This document shows positions 8,234-15,556 of a stretch of 24,771 nucleotides of DNA, piece by piece; position 1 is the first letter of the stretch; every line of letters starts with the position of its first letter. The stretch comes from a virus. A program made the position numbers and the translations under genes. The stretch is taken from positions 1 through 24,771 of the IMG/VR virus record IMGVR_UViG_3300009180_000207; one strand, 5' to 3'. The notes beneath the pieces are model-generated. The model was not told where the DNA came from. It did not search any database and saw only the letters and a list, made by a program, of their open reading frames with translations.

Positions 8234-9151
8234 TTAAACGCTAGGCCAATTGCCATCTTGAACAGACCAAGGCCCAACAAGTTGATTCATTCCCACTGGT
8301 GCTAGAGACATAGACGGGACAGGAACGTCTTGAGCCTTACAGTAACTCAGCGCCCTAGTGAATTCCCCTAGTTCAATGCCGTAATCTAGCTTTTTAGCTT
8401 TTAAGAAGTAAAACTTCAAGCCAGCCATCATCAAATCATCAGGGAAAATACAAGTGTCAGAATCAAGCGTAAATGCGTTTTTTGACCCTTGGTCTGAGCC
8501 TGAAGCACAAACCCAATAGTTAGAAACGTACTCAAATGAGAAGTTGTAAACAGTCGTCAACGCCTGAAAAATACGGAATTTGTTGTTGTAAATCCGATAG
8601 CGTTCGCGTGGGCCAATTGAGATGATGCCGCCTTGCAAGAACTGCCAATCCTGAGAGGACTTAGTGCCCAAGTTTCTCCAGTGGTCTGTTCTGTCCCAGT
8701 TGGTGTCCGAGATCATTCGGTCATAGCCTGTGGGAAGGTCGTAATCCTGCTTGGCAAACGTCATAGAAACAGACGCTGTGGAAGTCGTTACAGGCGCGTT
8801 TAGCGTAACCTGAGTAGGTGAGTCAATCGTAAGAATCTCAGCGTAAGGCGTTTGTCCCGTCCCTGTAATCACATTACCAACTTGAAGTGACGATGTGCTT
8901 GGGATGTTTGTAATGATCGTAGAACCAGCGGTAATGTTCCCCGTGGTGCTAATAGCAGGTTGTGTCTGCCAGATGTAGGCTTGAACTAGACGTTGCCATT
9001 CAAAGTCTCTGACTAAATCCTTACCCAAGCGTTGAGCAAGGGAAAGGAGTTGGATGGTCTGGTTGTTGGTAGACCCTATCACCACCGCTGGTTGAGTTAG
9101 ACCTAGTTCACCTGATACCTGATCAACCAATTCCAGCAGTGTGTAGGACAT
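8234..9151 (-). CDS. Putative head-to-tail adaptor (gp4/gp11-type connector protein)
   Basis: A 305-residue protein. The N-terminal helices (LLELVDQVSGELGL, then LSLAQRLGKDLVRDFEWQRL, residues 5-55) and the later segment YDLPTGYDRMISDTNWDRT (about 137-155) with SSQDWQFLQGGI match podovirus head-tail adaptor/tail tubular proteins, in which a helical bundle plugs under the portal. Residues about 66-133 form a Ser/Thr-rich beta insert (STTGNITAGSTIITNIPS, VGNVITGTGQ, QVTLNAPVTT), probably an Ig-like domain inserted between helices and exposed outside the connector. ATG 9151 abuts the previous TAA. It lies downstream of the capsid genes and upstream of the gp10-like factor, as expected for a connector. 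Confidence 0.72.
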   Translation of the reverse strand: MSYTLLELVDQVSGELGLTQPAVVIGSTNNQTIQLLSLAQRLGKDLVRDFEWQRLVQAYIWQTQPAISTTGNITAGSTIITNIPSTSSLQVGNVITGTGQTPYAEILTIDSPTQVTLNAPVTTSTASVSMTFAKQDYDLPTGYDRMISDTNWDRTDHWRNLGTKSSQDWQFLQGGIISIGPRERYRIYNNKFRIFQALTTVYNFSFEYVSNYWVCASGSDQGSKNAFTLDSDTCIFPDDLMMAGLKFYFLKAKKLDYGIELGEFTRALSYCKAQDVPVPSMSLAPVGMNQLVGPWSVQDGNWPSV

Positions 9152-9736
9152 TTATTCCACCGTTTCTTTTTTGGGTCTGCCTGCTTTTTTGGCAGATAAC
9201 TCGTTTACCAATGCGCGTAATTGTGCCATTTCTTCCTCTTGTTGTGCGAGCTTGGCATCAGTTTCTGCACGAATTTTATCGAACATTTGCGAATCTTGGG
9301 CAGCAGCAATAAACGCCTTAGCTTTGTCGCGCAAATCGTTAAAACCCATGATTTTGTTGCCAGCAGAGTCAGCAAGTTGGGCAAACTGGTCAATCGTGTA
9401 GATATGCAAAGCCTTAAATTCGGCTTTTTGCGTGTCTGACAGAATAGCCCACGCATCAATAGGCGTACCCGATACACGTTGTTCCTTCTTTTGCTGGAAA
9501 CGCGCCCACTCTACAGGGAAGTCTTCAATGTCAGTCTCGCGCATAGGACGGTCAACCACCAAAGTTGAGTCGCCTGGCACTAACTTCTTGAGAAAAATCT
9601 TCTCTTCAAAGATAGGACGTTTTTCAGTCATTGTCTTGAAGTTGTTTTGACGTTGAACAGTATGAAAAAACACCGCCATCTTGCCTCGGTTGTCTTCCAT
9701 AAAGCTCTCGTTTGTCCAGTTAGCATCGTGTTGCAT
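9152..9736 (-). CDS. Conserved phage structural-region protein with coiled coil and AT-hook-like tail
   Basis: A 194-residue protein with no recognised enzyme motif. Residues 1-65 are mixed (GKMAVFFHTVQRQNNFKTM, then KIFLKKLVPGDSTLVVDRPM), residues 75-150 are helical (RFQQKKEQRVSGTPIDAWAI and later), and about 155-185 is a coiled coil (DAKLAQQEEEMAQLRALVNE). It ends KKAGRPKKETVE, whose GRP core flanked by lysines resembles an AT-hook, so contact with packaged DNA is possible. It resumes the structural operon immediately after the sugar cassette and abuts the adaptor gene. AAGGGG stands upstream of ATG 9736. A head-completion role is inferred from position. Confidence 0.65.
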   Translation of the reverse strand: MQHDANWTNESFMEDNRGKMAVFFHTVQRQNNFKTMTEKRPIFEEKIFLKKLVPGDSTLVVDRPMRETDIEDFPVEWARFQQKKEQRVSGTPIDAWAILSDTQKAEFKALHIYTIDQFAQLADSAGNKIMGFNDLRDKAKAFIAAAQDSQMFDKIRAETDAKLAQQEEEMAQLRALVNELSAKKAGRPKKETVE

Positions 9737-9737
9737 A

Positions 9738-10475
9738 TTAACCCCTTTGTTTAAGAATTTTGGCAGTTTCCTGCATTAAACCATCACCGTGAAATATAAC
9801 CTCGGCATCCTGAGTTTTCAAGAAGTTTTCCATCTCAATCGCCGCTTGCACCATTTGTTTAGTAGTCTGAAAAATTCGCTCTCCAGCTTGAACCATTGTT
9901 TTATCTTGCTCTTTTCCCAAATGTTCCCCCGCGTGTCGCTGTTCTGTAAATGAATTATCCATCCCATATATGTTGAATTTTCGATAACCCAAGGCTGCAC
10001 ACACATTCATTGCTCTCATCCCTACGGATGAACCACCACCAATCAGGCTTTCCATCCCTTCGGGGTGATTTTCAGCAACCCAAGCCACAGTCTCTAAGTC
10101 ATCCCCGTTTACAAGATGCCAAATAGCCACGTTATGCCGTTTTAAAGCCTCAAAATAAGTCGGGTGACACACAGATGCCAAAAGATATTTTGTCGCCTTC
10201 TGGGGCTTCTTTAACATCCTAGCCTTATGTTCTCTAGGGTCACAGTCAATGTGCCAATCAGGGTTAATACCCTTCTCCACTAGAAAATCATGCGCTCCCG
10301 ATACAGTAACAATTGGTCGTTTTATGTGTTTCCAAGTGTCTTTTAGGCTTGGGCCATAACACACAATAGAAATCCATCGGTCATTGAACTTTGGCTTTTT
10401 CTTGAGCAAAGGCAGATGTAAGGCTTGCTCCATCTGCTCATGCCGTTCTTGGTTGGTTAAGACGCCTTTAAGCAT
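9738..10475 (-). CDS. DUF115 (MptE/Maf-like) family protein, stand-alone
   Basis: A 245-residue protein belonging to the DUF115/MptE-like family, which includes archaeal 6-hydroxymethyl-dihydropterin pyrophosphokinases and the Maf flagellin glycosylation proteins. Visible landmarks: ISIVCYGPSL (36-45), AHDFLVEKGINPDWHIDCDP (61-80), REHKARM, LLASVCHPTYF (98-108), VAIWHLVNGDD, LIGGGSSVGMRAM (144-156), and LGYRKFNIYGMDNSF (162-176). All of these recur in the first half of the 540-residue protein two genes upstream, so the two are paralogues. GAGG lies five bases upstream of ATG 10475, inside the end of the methyltransferase gene (19-nt overlap). In a virion operon a sugar-transfer role is more likely than folate biosynthesis; this is inference. 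Confidence 0.8.
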   Translation of the reverse strand: MLKGVLTNQERHEQMEQALHLPLLKKKPKFNDRWISIVCYGPSLKDTWKHIKRPIVTVSGAHDFLVEKGINPDWHIDCDPREHKARMLKKPQKATKYLLASVCHPTYFEALKRHNVAIWHLVNGDDLETVAWVAENHPEGMESLIGGGSSVGMRAMNVCAALGYRKFNIYGMDNSFTEQRHAGEHLGKEQDKTMVQAGERIFQTTKQMVQAAIEMENFLKTQDAEVIFHGDGLMQETAKILKQRG

Positions 10476-11059
10476 TCAATCCTCATATCTCGAAATGGAA
10501 AATGGTAGTTAGGCTCACAGAATTTAATCTCTGTCATGCCCACGGAAACCAACATATCGTGCAAGGGACGCTGAAACCAGCCCCACCTGTGGCACATAGC
10601 TTCGCTTTTGTGTTTAGGGTCGCCGTATAGGGCTGTCAAGGTCATAAAAGGCTGTAATGGTTCTCTGGTTTGTACGCAGTTGGTCACATACGCAAACACC
10701 TTGTCCATGCAGGGAAGCTCTAAGATCATCTTGCCGCCAGGCTTTAACACCCGTTTCCACTCGGTCAGCACATCAGCCACTTCCCACTCGTAAAAGTGTT
10801 CTAGAACGTGTATTGCAGCCACCGCATCGGCACTATCAGATGCTATTTCTAGCTTTCTCAGGTCACACTTTAGATCGGCAATGTCGGAATGCAGATCGAC
10901 ATTTATCCATCCGTCCCATTTCTTGTTTCCGCATCCAAGGTTGTACGCTGTTTCGTAAGTGTCTTCCACTTGTCGATTAGTGTTTTTGGCGAGAATTCGT
11001 CCGTCACGAACTTCTGCGCCGTGGATATGCGCTGGTTGACGTTCTGTGTCTGTGTCCAT
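10457..11059 (-). CDS. SAM-dependent class I methyltransferase
   Basis: A 200-residue methyltransferase of the Methyltransf_11 type. The SAM-binding motif is YNLGCGNKKWDGWINVDLHS (39-58), followed by the acidic CDLRKL, SADAVAAIHVLEHFYEWE (76-93) and WKRVLKPGGKMILELP (101-116). The variant LGCG...GWINVD with VLEHF is typical of methyltransferases found in glycan and glycosyltransferase clusters. ATG 11059 has a strong GAAGGA Shine-Dalgarno six bases upstream, although this makes a 157-nt overlap with the upstream gene in another frame. GTG 10969 (residue 31) would shorten the overlap but has no Shine-Dalgarno. Its neighbours, a GT-B and two DUF115 domains, suggest that it methylates a sugar or glycoconjugate rather than DNA; no DNA-recognition domain is visible. 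Confidence 0.85.
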   Translation of the reverse strand: MDTDTERQPAHIHGAEVRDGRILAKNTNRQVEDTYETAYNLGCGNKKWDGWINVDLHSDIADLKCDLRKLEIASDSADAVAAIHVLEHFYEWEVADVLTEWKRVLKPGGKMILELPCMDKVFAYVTNCVQTREPLQPFMTLTALYGDPKHKSEAMCHRWGWFQRPLHDMLVSVGMTEIKFCEPNYHFPFRDMRIECLKAS

Positions 11060-12525
11060 TTGATTCCTTCAAGAATATTGCCTACATAAATTTCGGGTAT
11101 GCCTAAGTCTCTTTCGCTGACCACAAAGCACCCTTGACGAATTGCCTCTACTGCCCTGTTTGGGCTTTTGTACTCTGCTGTTGCAGGCATCAAGACAATA
11201 TCTGCTTTTGCAAATTCCTCTAGCATGGTCTCATGCGACCAAGGGATAGCCCCGCCAAAGTTAGACACCACCCGTAGGTTGTAGCCTTCTAGATCGGGCA
11301 ATATTTTCTCAAGACTGTGCTTATTAACTGCGTGTCCGTACCATAAAAGGTTAAGACCGTTGCAATGCGGCTTTTCCTCTGGGTATTCATAAGGGTCACC
11401 AATTACCGTTGCATCCCGTCCGTGTTCCTTGATGATTTTGGCCATTATTTCGGTGTTACAGCTCACCGCATCGGCTAGGCGTAAGGCTTCCTTGTAATGC
11501 ACCCAATCAAAATGATCATCACAGAAATCAACAATAACCCACGCGCCACGGGCTTTAGCTTTGGCCATATCCATTAGCTCATTGGCTTGCGGTTTAGCAA
11601 AGATAAGCGTGTCAGCAGTAAAGTCGTTAAGGCTTGCCCATCCTTCACTCACAATCTTGGCACGATAGCGCCAGCTTGCTGAATTCTTGTCGCCCCAATG
11701 GATAAAAGAAACCCTGTCGTTAGGCTCTTTTTGTTTGTCAATCATCGCCTGAAGTTCAACAGCGTTTTGCTCACGCTTCTTGATAATCGCCTGAATCAGA
11801 CCATGCCCAAAGCCATAAAAATGTGCGTCTGGCAAATAATCGTAGTAGGTTTGAAAATGCTCGGCTTGCAAAGCCATAGAGGGATTGCAATAAAAAGTCT
11901 CGCCATCTTGCTCTATCCTTACTTCGGTAAGCGTGTCGCCTTCTTTAAGGCCAGACCCGTTGATTCTGAGCATATCGCCTGTTAGACAAGAATCAAACCC
12001 AAACAAAGAAAAATGTCGGTAGCCAAGGACGTAAAACAGCGATATAGCCCTTAATCCTGAAGTCGTGCCGCCACCTATCAACATTGCGTTTTTAGGTCTG
12101 TCTTGGCCTTTCATCACATACGGATGCCAGATCGTGACCTTATGCCCTTCCAAGTTGTCAAACATTGCCTTATGACATTGAGACGCAATCATGTATTCCA
12201 CATCCTTGTGAGGCTTGTAGAAAGAGATTCTGTGTTCTTGGGGGTCTATTGCTAGGGCGTAGTCAGGAATTACGCCTTGTGAGATTAACCAATCGTGCGC
12301 GTCTTTGATCGCCACGATTTTTGTGGTTTTGGCCATCTTTCTAATAACATCTATTTGCCCCGCCACGCTTGGCCCACTTGCCACTAGCGTGATCATTTCA
12401 TCTTTAGCAAGCTCTTGATTCTTTACTTGTGGAAAACCACGCGCTACCGCAGCTTCCATGTTCTGAAACAAAGTCTCATCGTCAGCAACGCACCGACCAA
12501 CGATTTTTAAAGGAACAAATGTCAT
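10903..12525 (-). CDS. Fusion of DUF115 (MptE/Maf-like) domain with GT-B glycosyltransferase
   Basis: A 540-residue two-domain protein. Residues about 45-245 are DUF115/MptE-like: ITLVASGPSV, AHDWLISQGVIPDYALAIDP (76-95), QEHRISFYKP, IASQCHKAMFDNL, LIGGGTTSGLRAI (149-161), LGYRHFSLFGFD. Residues about 271-520 are a GT-B glycosyltransferase: FIHWGDKNSASWRYRAKIV, WVIVDFCDDHFD, RLADAVSCNTEIMAKII, a second Rossmann half starting LNLLWYGHAVNKHSLEKIL, and SPNRAVEAIRQGCFVVSE (454-471), which has the donor-binding acidic helix pattern. Maf-type DUF115 proteins are linked to sugar transfer onto surface proteins, so the fusion is probably a bifunctional glycan-transfer enzyme. The Shine-Dalgarno lies in the 3' arm of a hairpin just upstream. 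The sugar and acceptor are unknown. Confidence 0.82.
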   Translation of the reverse strand: MTFVPLKIVGRCVADDETLFQNMEAAVARGFPQVKNQELAKDEMITLVASGPSVAGQIDVIRKMAKTTKIVAIKDAHDWLISQGVIPDYALAIDPQEHRISFYKPHKDVEYMIASQCHKAMFDNLEGHKVTIWHPYVMKGQDRPKNAMLIGGGTTSGLRAISLFYVLGYRHFSLFGFDSCLTGDMLRINGSGLKEGDTLTEVRIEQDGETFYCNPSMALQAEHFQTYYDYLPDAHFYGFGHGLIQAIIKKREQNAVELQAMIDKQKEPNDRVSFIHWGDKNSASWRYRAKIVSEGWASLNDFTADTLIFAKPQANELMDMAKAKARGAWVIVDFCDDHFDWVHYKEALRLADAVSCNTEIMAKIIKEHGRDATVIGDPYEYPEEKPHCNGLNLLWYGHAVNKHSLEKILPDLEGYNLRVVSNFGGAIPWSHETMLEEFAKADIVLMPATAEYKSPNRAVEAIRQGCFVVSERDLGIPEIYVGNILEGIKWTQTQNVNQRISTAQKFVTDEFSPKTLIDKWKTLTKQRTTLDAETRNGTDG

Positions 12526-12531
12526 TAGAAA

Positions 12532-12556
12532 GCCCTCTCCCTTATGAGGAAAGGGC
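12532..12556 (-). terminator. Terminator-like hairpin that covers the SD of the sugar cassette
   Basis: On the minus strand a 10-bp stem (GCCCTTTCCT paired with GGGAGAGGGC, two G-U pairs) closes a 5-nt loop (CATAA) and is followed by TTTCT. It lies in the only sizeable gap between the decoration-type gene and the DUF115-GT gene. The T tract is short, so termination would be partial. The 3' arm contains GGGAGAGGG, which is also the only Shine-Dalgarno for ATG 12525 (8 bases from GAGG). The structure could therefore lower both transcription and translation of the cassette. Confidence 0.6.
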
Positions 12557-12564
12557 GTCCACTT

Positions 12565-13098
12565 TTAGACTGGGTTAGAAGTCATCAAGCCTGCGTTATT
12601 GACAACGCAGAAAGGTGCAGAAGCAGAAGTGGCAGAAGTGTTTGCCACAATACCTTGGATGTAACCAGCCGACACAGTAGCATCGTCCAATTTACCAGCG
12701 GTTGAGGTTGTGTACAAAGGCACTTTAGGTTGGCAAGCAACCAACAAGTTGACTTTCAAAACGCCATTCAAGCCAATCCAACCGTAGTAGGAAGAAGCAA
12801 TAGCATTTTGAGCAAAGCCAACCATGTTGTAGCCCAATGCGGCAGCGTTAGTAGTTGTGACAGGCACAGCGCGGAGAACAGGAGTAGAACTCGCTGAATC
12901 GCCGTATGTGCTCATGATCACAGCGTCATAAGCTGCAATATCGGACTCGGCGCGAGCAAAAATGTAAACGCCGTTGTTGGTTGTGTTAACTCGTGTACCA
13001 GGGGTCACGGGAAACAAGGTTGTAGAACCAGCGGAGGTTGACGCATAAGTTGCGGTCAAGTCAACGCCAATTTTGCCATCGGTGATGTAATCAGCCAT
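12565..13098 (-). CDS. Putative capsid decoration/head protein (177 aa)
   Basis: A beta-rich 177-residue protein opening MADYITDGKIGVDLTATYAS and rich in Ala, Ser, Thr and Val. Clear strands include GVYIFARAESDIAAYDAVIM and LGYNMVGFAQNAIASSYYGW, and NGVLKVNLLVACQPKVPLYT. It contains no enzyme motif. It follows the major capsid gene with only five bases between and has GGAGTAAG upstream of ATG 13098. Small beta proteins at this position in phages usually are capsid cement or decoration proteins; the combination of a solvent-tolerant beta fold and the position makes this the best reading. A minor head protein is the alternative. It would be a natural acceptor for the glycosylation enzymes encoded next, but nothing in the sequence proves this. 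Confidence 0.65.
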   Translation of the reverse strand: MADYITDGKIGVDLTATYASTSAGSTTLFPVTPGTRVNTTNNGVYIFARAESDIAAYDAVIMSTYGDSASSTPVLRAVPVTTTNAAALGYNMVGFAQNAIASSYYGWIGLNGVLKVNLLVACQPKVPLYTTSTAGKLDDATVSAGYIQGIVANTSATSASAPFCVVNNAGLMTSNPV

Positions 13099-13103
13099 GA
13101 TTC

Positions 13104-14084
13104 TTACTCCGTCATAATGCCTTGGAACTGAAGTCCCGAGGCTGTCATGTTACCCGCCCAGCCAATCAAACGCACAATTGCGTCTTGGTTGGTACTCATA
13201 CGCTCATCGCCGATTGGGACGAAGTTGCGGTTTGCGTGAGGACGGAAGAAGATGTACTTCGTGTTCAGGAAGTAACCAGTAGAAGCAGGAATGTTTCCAC
13301 CAATACCACCGTCAAGCACTACATCTGCGTTCATGTACTTTGAAGCAACAAAGCCAAGTTCGGCCATTTTGCTTGAGCCAGGAAAACGCTGGATGTTTTG
13401 CAATGAAGACATGAAGAACGACCACAAGTTGTTGTCCAACAAGATCAAATCAACCACATCAGAGCCACGGCTTGTCTTGGCATACAAACGGTTAAAACCA
13501 GTTTGGATGTTAGATGCGCTTGCGCTTACGCCGAGATCGCTAGAGAAGTCGAAAGTCTGGTTTTGCCAGAAAGACCAAGATGCACGATCAATGCCGCCAA
13601 CCACACCTGTAGATGGGTTAGCAACAACCATCGCCTGCAAACCTGTGATCTGCTTGCCGTTGTTACCTGTACCGTCCGAGTAGATACCCGTAGAGATCAA
13701 GTTTTCAATGGAAGCCTCTGCAACGTCCAAACGTGCGTCAAACAAATCAATGATTTGCTCTTCGCCGCTGTTTTGCAACATCTCAAGACCGTTAATAGTG
13801 ACAGCCACCGCAGCTTGTTTAATCGGGAACTGAGCCGCACTGATCACATCCGCAGGGGAAATGTTCAGAACTTCAGCGCCTGAGTAGTACATGGCGGTAG
13901 AGTTTGCTTGGAACGACAATTCTTGCAGAATCGTAGAACCACCTGTGAAAGGCTTGTAACGGCCCTTCTCACGCAGGCGAGTCAGCAACGCATTGTTTTT
14001 TGTCACGTTATCAGCAACGATGCCAGAACGCGACTCAATGGTGGTAGCCAAAACGTCTGAGTAATTACTATTGGCGTATGCCAT
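13104..14084 (-). CDS. Major capsid protein (HK97-like fold)
   Basis: A 326-residue protein with the character of a phage major coat protein: an N-terminal segment with VLATTIESRSGIVADNVTKN and LLTRLREKGRYKPFTGGSTI (the start of the ordered shell domain), a spine region with FPIKQAAVAVTINGLEMLQN and DLFDARLDVAEASIENLIST, and a C-terminal part with MAELGFVASKYMNADVVLDG and YFLNTKYIFFRPHANRNFVP. It has the strongest translation signal in the block, AAGGAG eight bases before ATG 14084, as expected for the most abundant virion protein. It directly follows a scaffold-like gene and precedes a decoration-like one. The HK97 fold is inferred from length, order and pattern. Confidence 0.9.
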   Translation of the reverse strand: MAYANSNYSDVLATTIESRSGIVADNVTKNNALLTRLREKGRYKPFTGGSTILQELSFQANSTAMYYSGAEVLNISPADVISAAQFPIKQAAVAVTINGLEMLQNSGEEQIIDLFDARLDVAEASIENLISTGIYSDGTGNNGKQITGLQAMVVANPSTGVVGGIDRASWSFWQNQTFDFSSDLGVSASASNIQTGFNRLYAKTSRGSDVVDLILLDNNLWSFFMSSLQNIQRFPGSSKMAELGFVASKYMNADVVLDGGIGGNIPASTGYFLNTKYIFFRPHANRNFVPIGDERMSTNQDAIVRLIGWAGNMTASGLQFQGIMTE

Positions 14085-14091
14085 AAGAATT

Positions 14092-14097
14092 CTCCTT
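14092..14097 (-). promoter_or_regulatory. Strong Shine-Dalgarno of the major capsid gene
   Basis: AAGGAG on the minus strand, seven bases before ATG 14084, overlapping the last bases of the scaffold gene stop. It is one of the few perfect Shine-Dalgarno sites in the operon and fits a need for high capsid output from a shared transcript. Confidence 0.8.
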
Positions 14098-15133
14098 AGT
14101 AGTTCGCAGAGCGTAGCGCATTTGCGATGATTGCCCTGCGATCAGTTTGGTTTAATGCAGCATTCATGACCGAGCTTGGTGACCCTTTGACCTGAACCGC
14201 TGCCGCTTTTGCTCTCTGGGCTTGACTTTGGGCTTGCAATGACTGTTGCTGTTGAGCAAATATCTGTTGCGAAAGACTTGGGTCTAACCGAATGGCCGTG
14301 TCATATGCCAATTGCAATTTCTCGCGCTCGGACATATTCCCCGTGTCCCCTAGAACGTGCGGTGCTTGGAGAAGCGACAACATTCTGTCTTGGACTGCCT
14401 CGAAATGTGCATTCGCAGGGTCAGCCGCGAACTGCTGGATTACCGAGAGTGCTCGGCTTTCATTCTGTTTTTGCGCTTCATACTGACTCTGCGTGATGTG
14501 CTGAGTCAATTGTTGAACTTGTTGCGCTAGTTGATTGTAATGATTATCTTGCGTTGATGGTTGACCACCAAAATGTGCCGCAACCTGATCTAGCGGAATC
14601 TGAAATTGCTGAATCATTTGCGCCACAGCTTGAGATTTCTGCTGTGGTGTGCCTGTACGCAATAAAGCCGCTGTCTGTAAAAGTGGGGCAATAGCCGTAG
14701 CTGGTGTAGCGTTTTCGTTACGCAACATCCACTCATAAGGCTGGAATAGCTCAGTTATCGCTCTAGCCTCGGCATCACGAGTTTTATAGGTGTTAATACC
14801 ACGCTCAAAATCTGCCTCACGTTGGGCAATGGCTTGGCGTAACTCAGGCGGTGCTTTCTCCCAATGTGCTTTCATCTCTACCTTGAGAGACTTTGGCATT
14901 TCAGGGGCTTGGACAGCAGGCTTTTCTTTGTCTGGTGTTGGAAACTTAGCAGCGCGTTCTGCTTTTGGCTCTTTAGGCTCTTTGGCGTCTTTTTTCAACG
15001 CTTCACGAATAATGTCAGAACGACTTTGTGGCTCTGCTTTTGGCTCGGCCTTAGCTTCTATCGGCTCGGCCTTAATTTCTGGTTCGGGTGGAGTTGGGTC
15101 AATCGTGTCGGGTGCGACAACTTCGTTTTCCAT
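14096..15133 (-). CDS. Putative capsid scaffolding protein
   Basis: A 345-residue, highly charged and Gln-rich protein immediately upstream of the major capsid gene. Residues 1-75 are an acidic, Pro/Glu/Lys-rich unordered tail (IKAEPIEAKAEPKAEPQS). Next comes LKVEMKAHWEKAPPELRQAI with AQREADFERGINTYKTRDAE (about 83-125), a pattern common in podovirus scaffolds. Residues about 195-320 are Gln-rich helices (YNQLAQQVQQLTQHITQSQY), and the C-terminus QTDRRAIIANALRSANY is a short basic helix, as in scaffolds that bind coat protein through a basic end. AAGGATGAG lies before ATG 15133. The function is inferred from position, composition and architecture. Confidence 0.78.
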   Translation of the reverse strand: MENEVVAPDTIDPTPPEPEIKAEPIEAKAEPKAEPQSRSDIIREALKKDAKEPKEPKAERAAKFPTPDKEKPAVQAPEMPKSLKVEMKAHWEKAPPELRQAIAQREADFERGINTYKTRDAEARAITELFQPYEWMLRNENATPATAIAPLLQTAALLRTGTPQQKSQAVAQMIQQFQIPLDQVAAHFGGQPSTQDNHYNQLAQQVQQLTQHITQSQYEAQKQNESRALSVIQQFAADPANAHFEAVQDRMLSLLQAPHVLGDTGNMSEREKLQLAYDTAIRLDPSLSQQIFAQQQQSLQAQSQAQRAKAAAVQVKGSPSSVMNAALNQTDRRAIIANALRSANY

Positions 15134-15556
15134 TTATCTCATCCTTTTCATTTGGTCTAAAGTCATTTTAATCATCTCTTTGCGCTCAGGCATAGGGCGA
15201 TTATGCAACCTATTTGCCATTTCTACGTTAAGTCCACTCATTTTATGTGGGGCAATAGGCGCACCAGGGCGGTCAAACTCCTGAACCATTGCCACTTGAC
15301 CACGCAAACGCTCATTGTGAGCTGCTTTTTTCTTGTTCCATTCCTGCTGGGCATACTTCACATCTGAATGCCCCATCTCAATGGAATCAGTCCGTTTAAG
15401 GTGTTCACGCCATTGCACTCGGCCTTCAATCATCACCCCGTCTGGTGACATAAAAGGTGCAATATCGCCCATTACGGCATAACGCTCACTAGGTGGGCCA
15501 AGATGCTTTTCGTAGGCAGGTGTGCCGTCCGATGGAAAAACCCAAGTTTGTCTCAA
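15134..15556 (-). CDS. Unknown phage protein with TTG start (140 aa)
   Basis: The start codon is TTG, sharing TTGA with the previous stop, and GGAG lies five bases upstream; the next in-frame ATG is at residue 29 and would lose the conserved-looking opening (LRQTWVFPSDGTPAYEKHLG). The protein has a Pro/Gly-rich first half including MGDIAPFMSPDGVMIEGRVQ and a basic helical second half (KYAQQEWNKKKAAHNERLRG, ending DQMKRMR). I know of no function. It is one of three small genes between the fibre-like proteins and the scaffold and ends immediately before the scaffold ATG, so it is co-translated with capsid assembly genes. Confidence 0.72.
   Translation of the reverse strand: MRQTWVFPSDGTPAYEKHLGPPSERYAVMGDIAPFMSPDGVMIEGRVQWREHLKRTDSIEMGHSDVKYAQQEWNKKKAAHNERLRGQVAMVQEFDRPGAPIAPHKMSGLNVEMANRLHNRPMPERKEMIKMTLDQMKRMR

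Noticed and set aside
14790-15284. 164-codon plus-strand frame opposite the scaffold and 140-aa genes
   Set aside because: Antisense of a Lys/Glu/Ala-rich coding region, crossing two good minus-strand genes.
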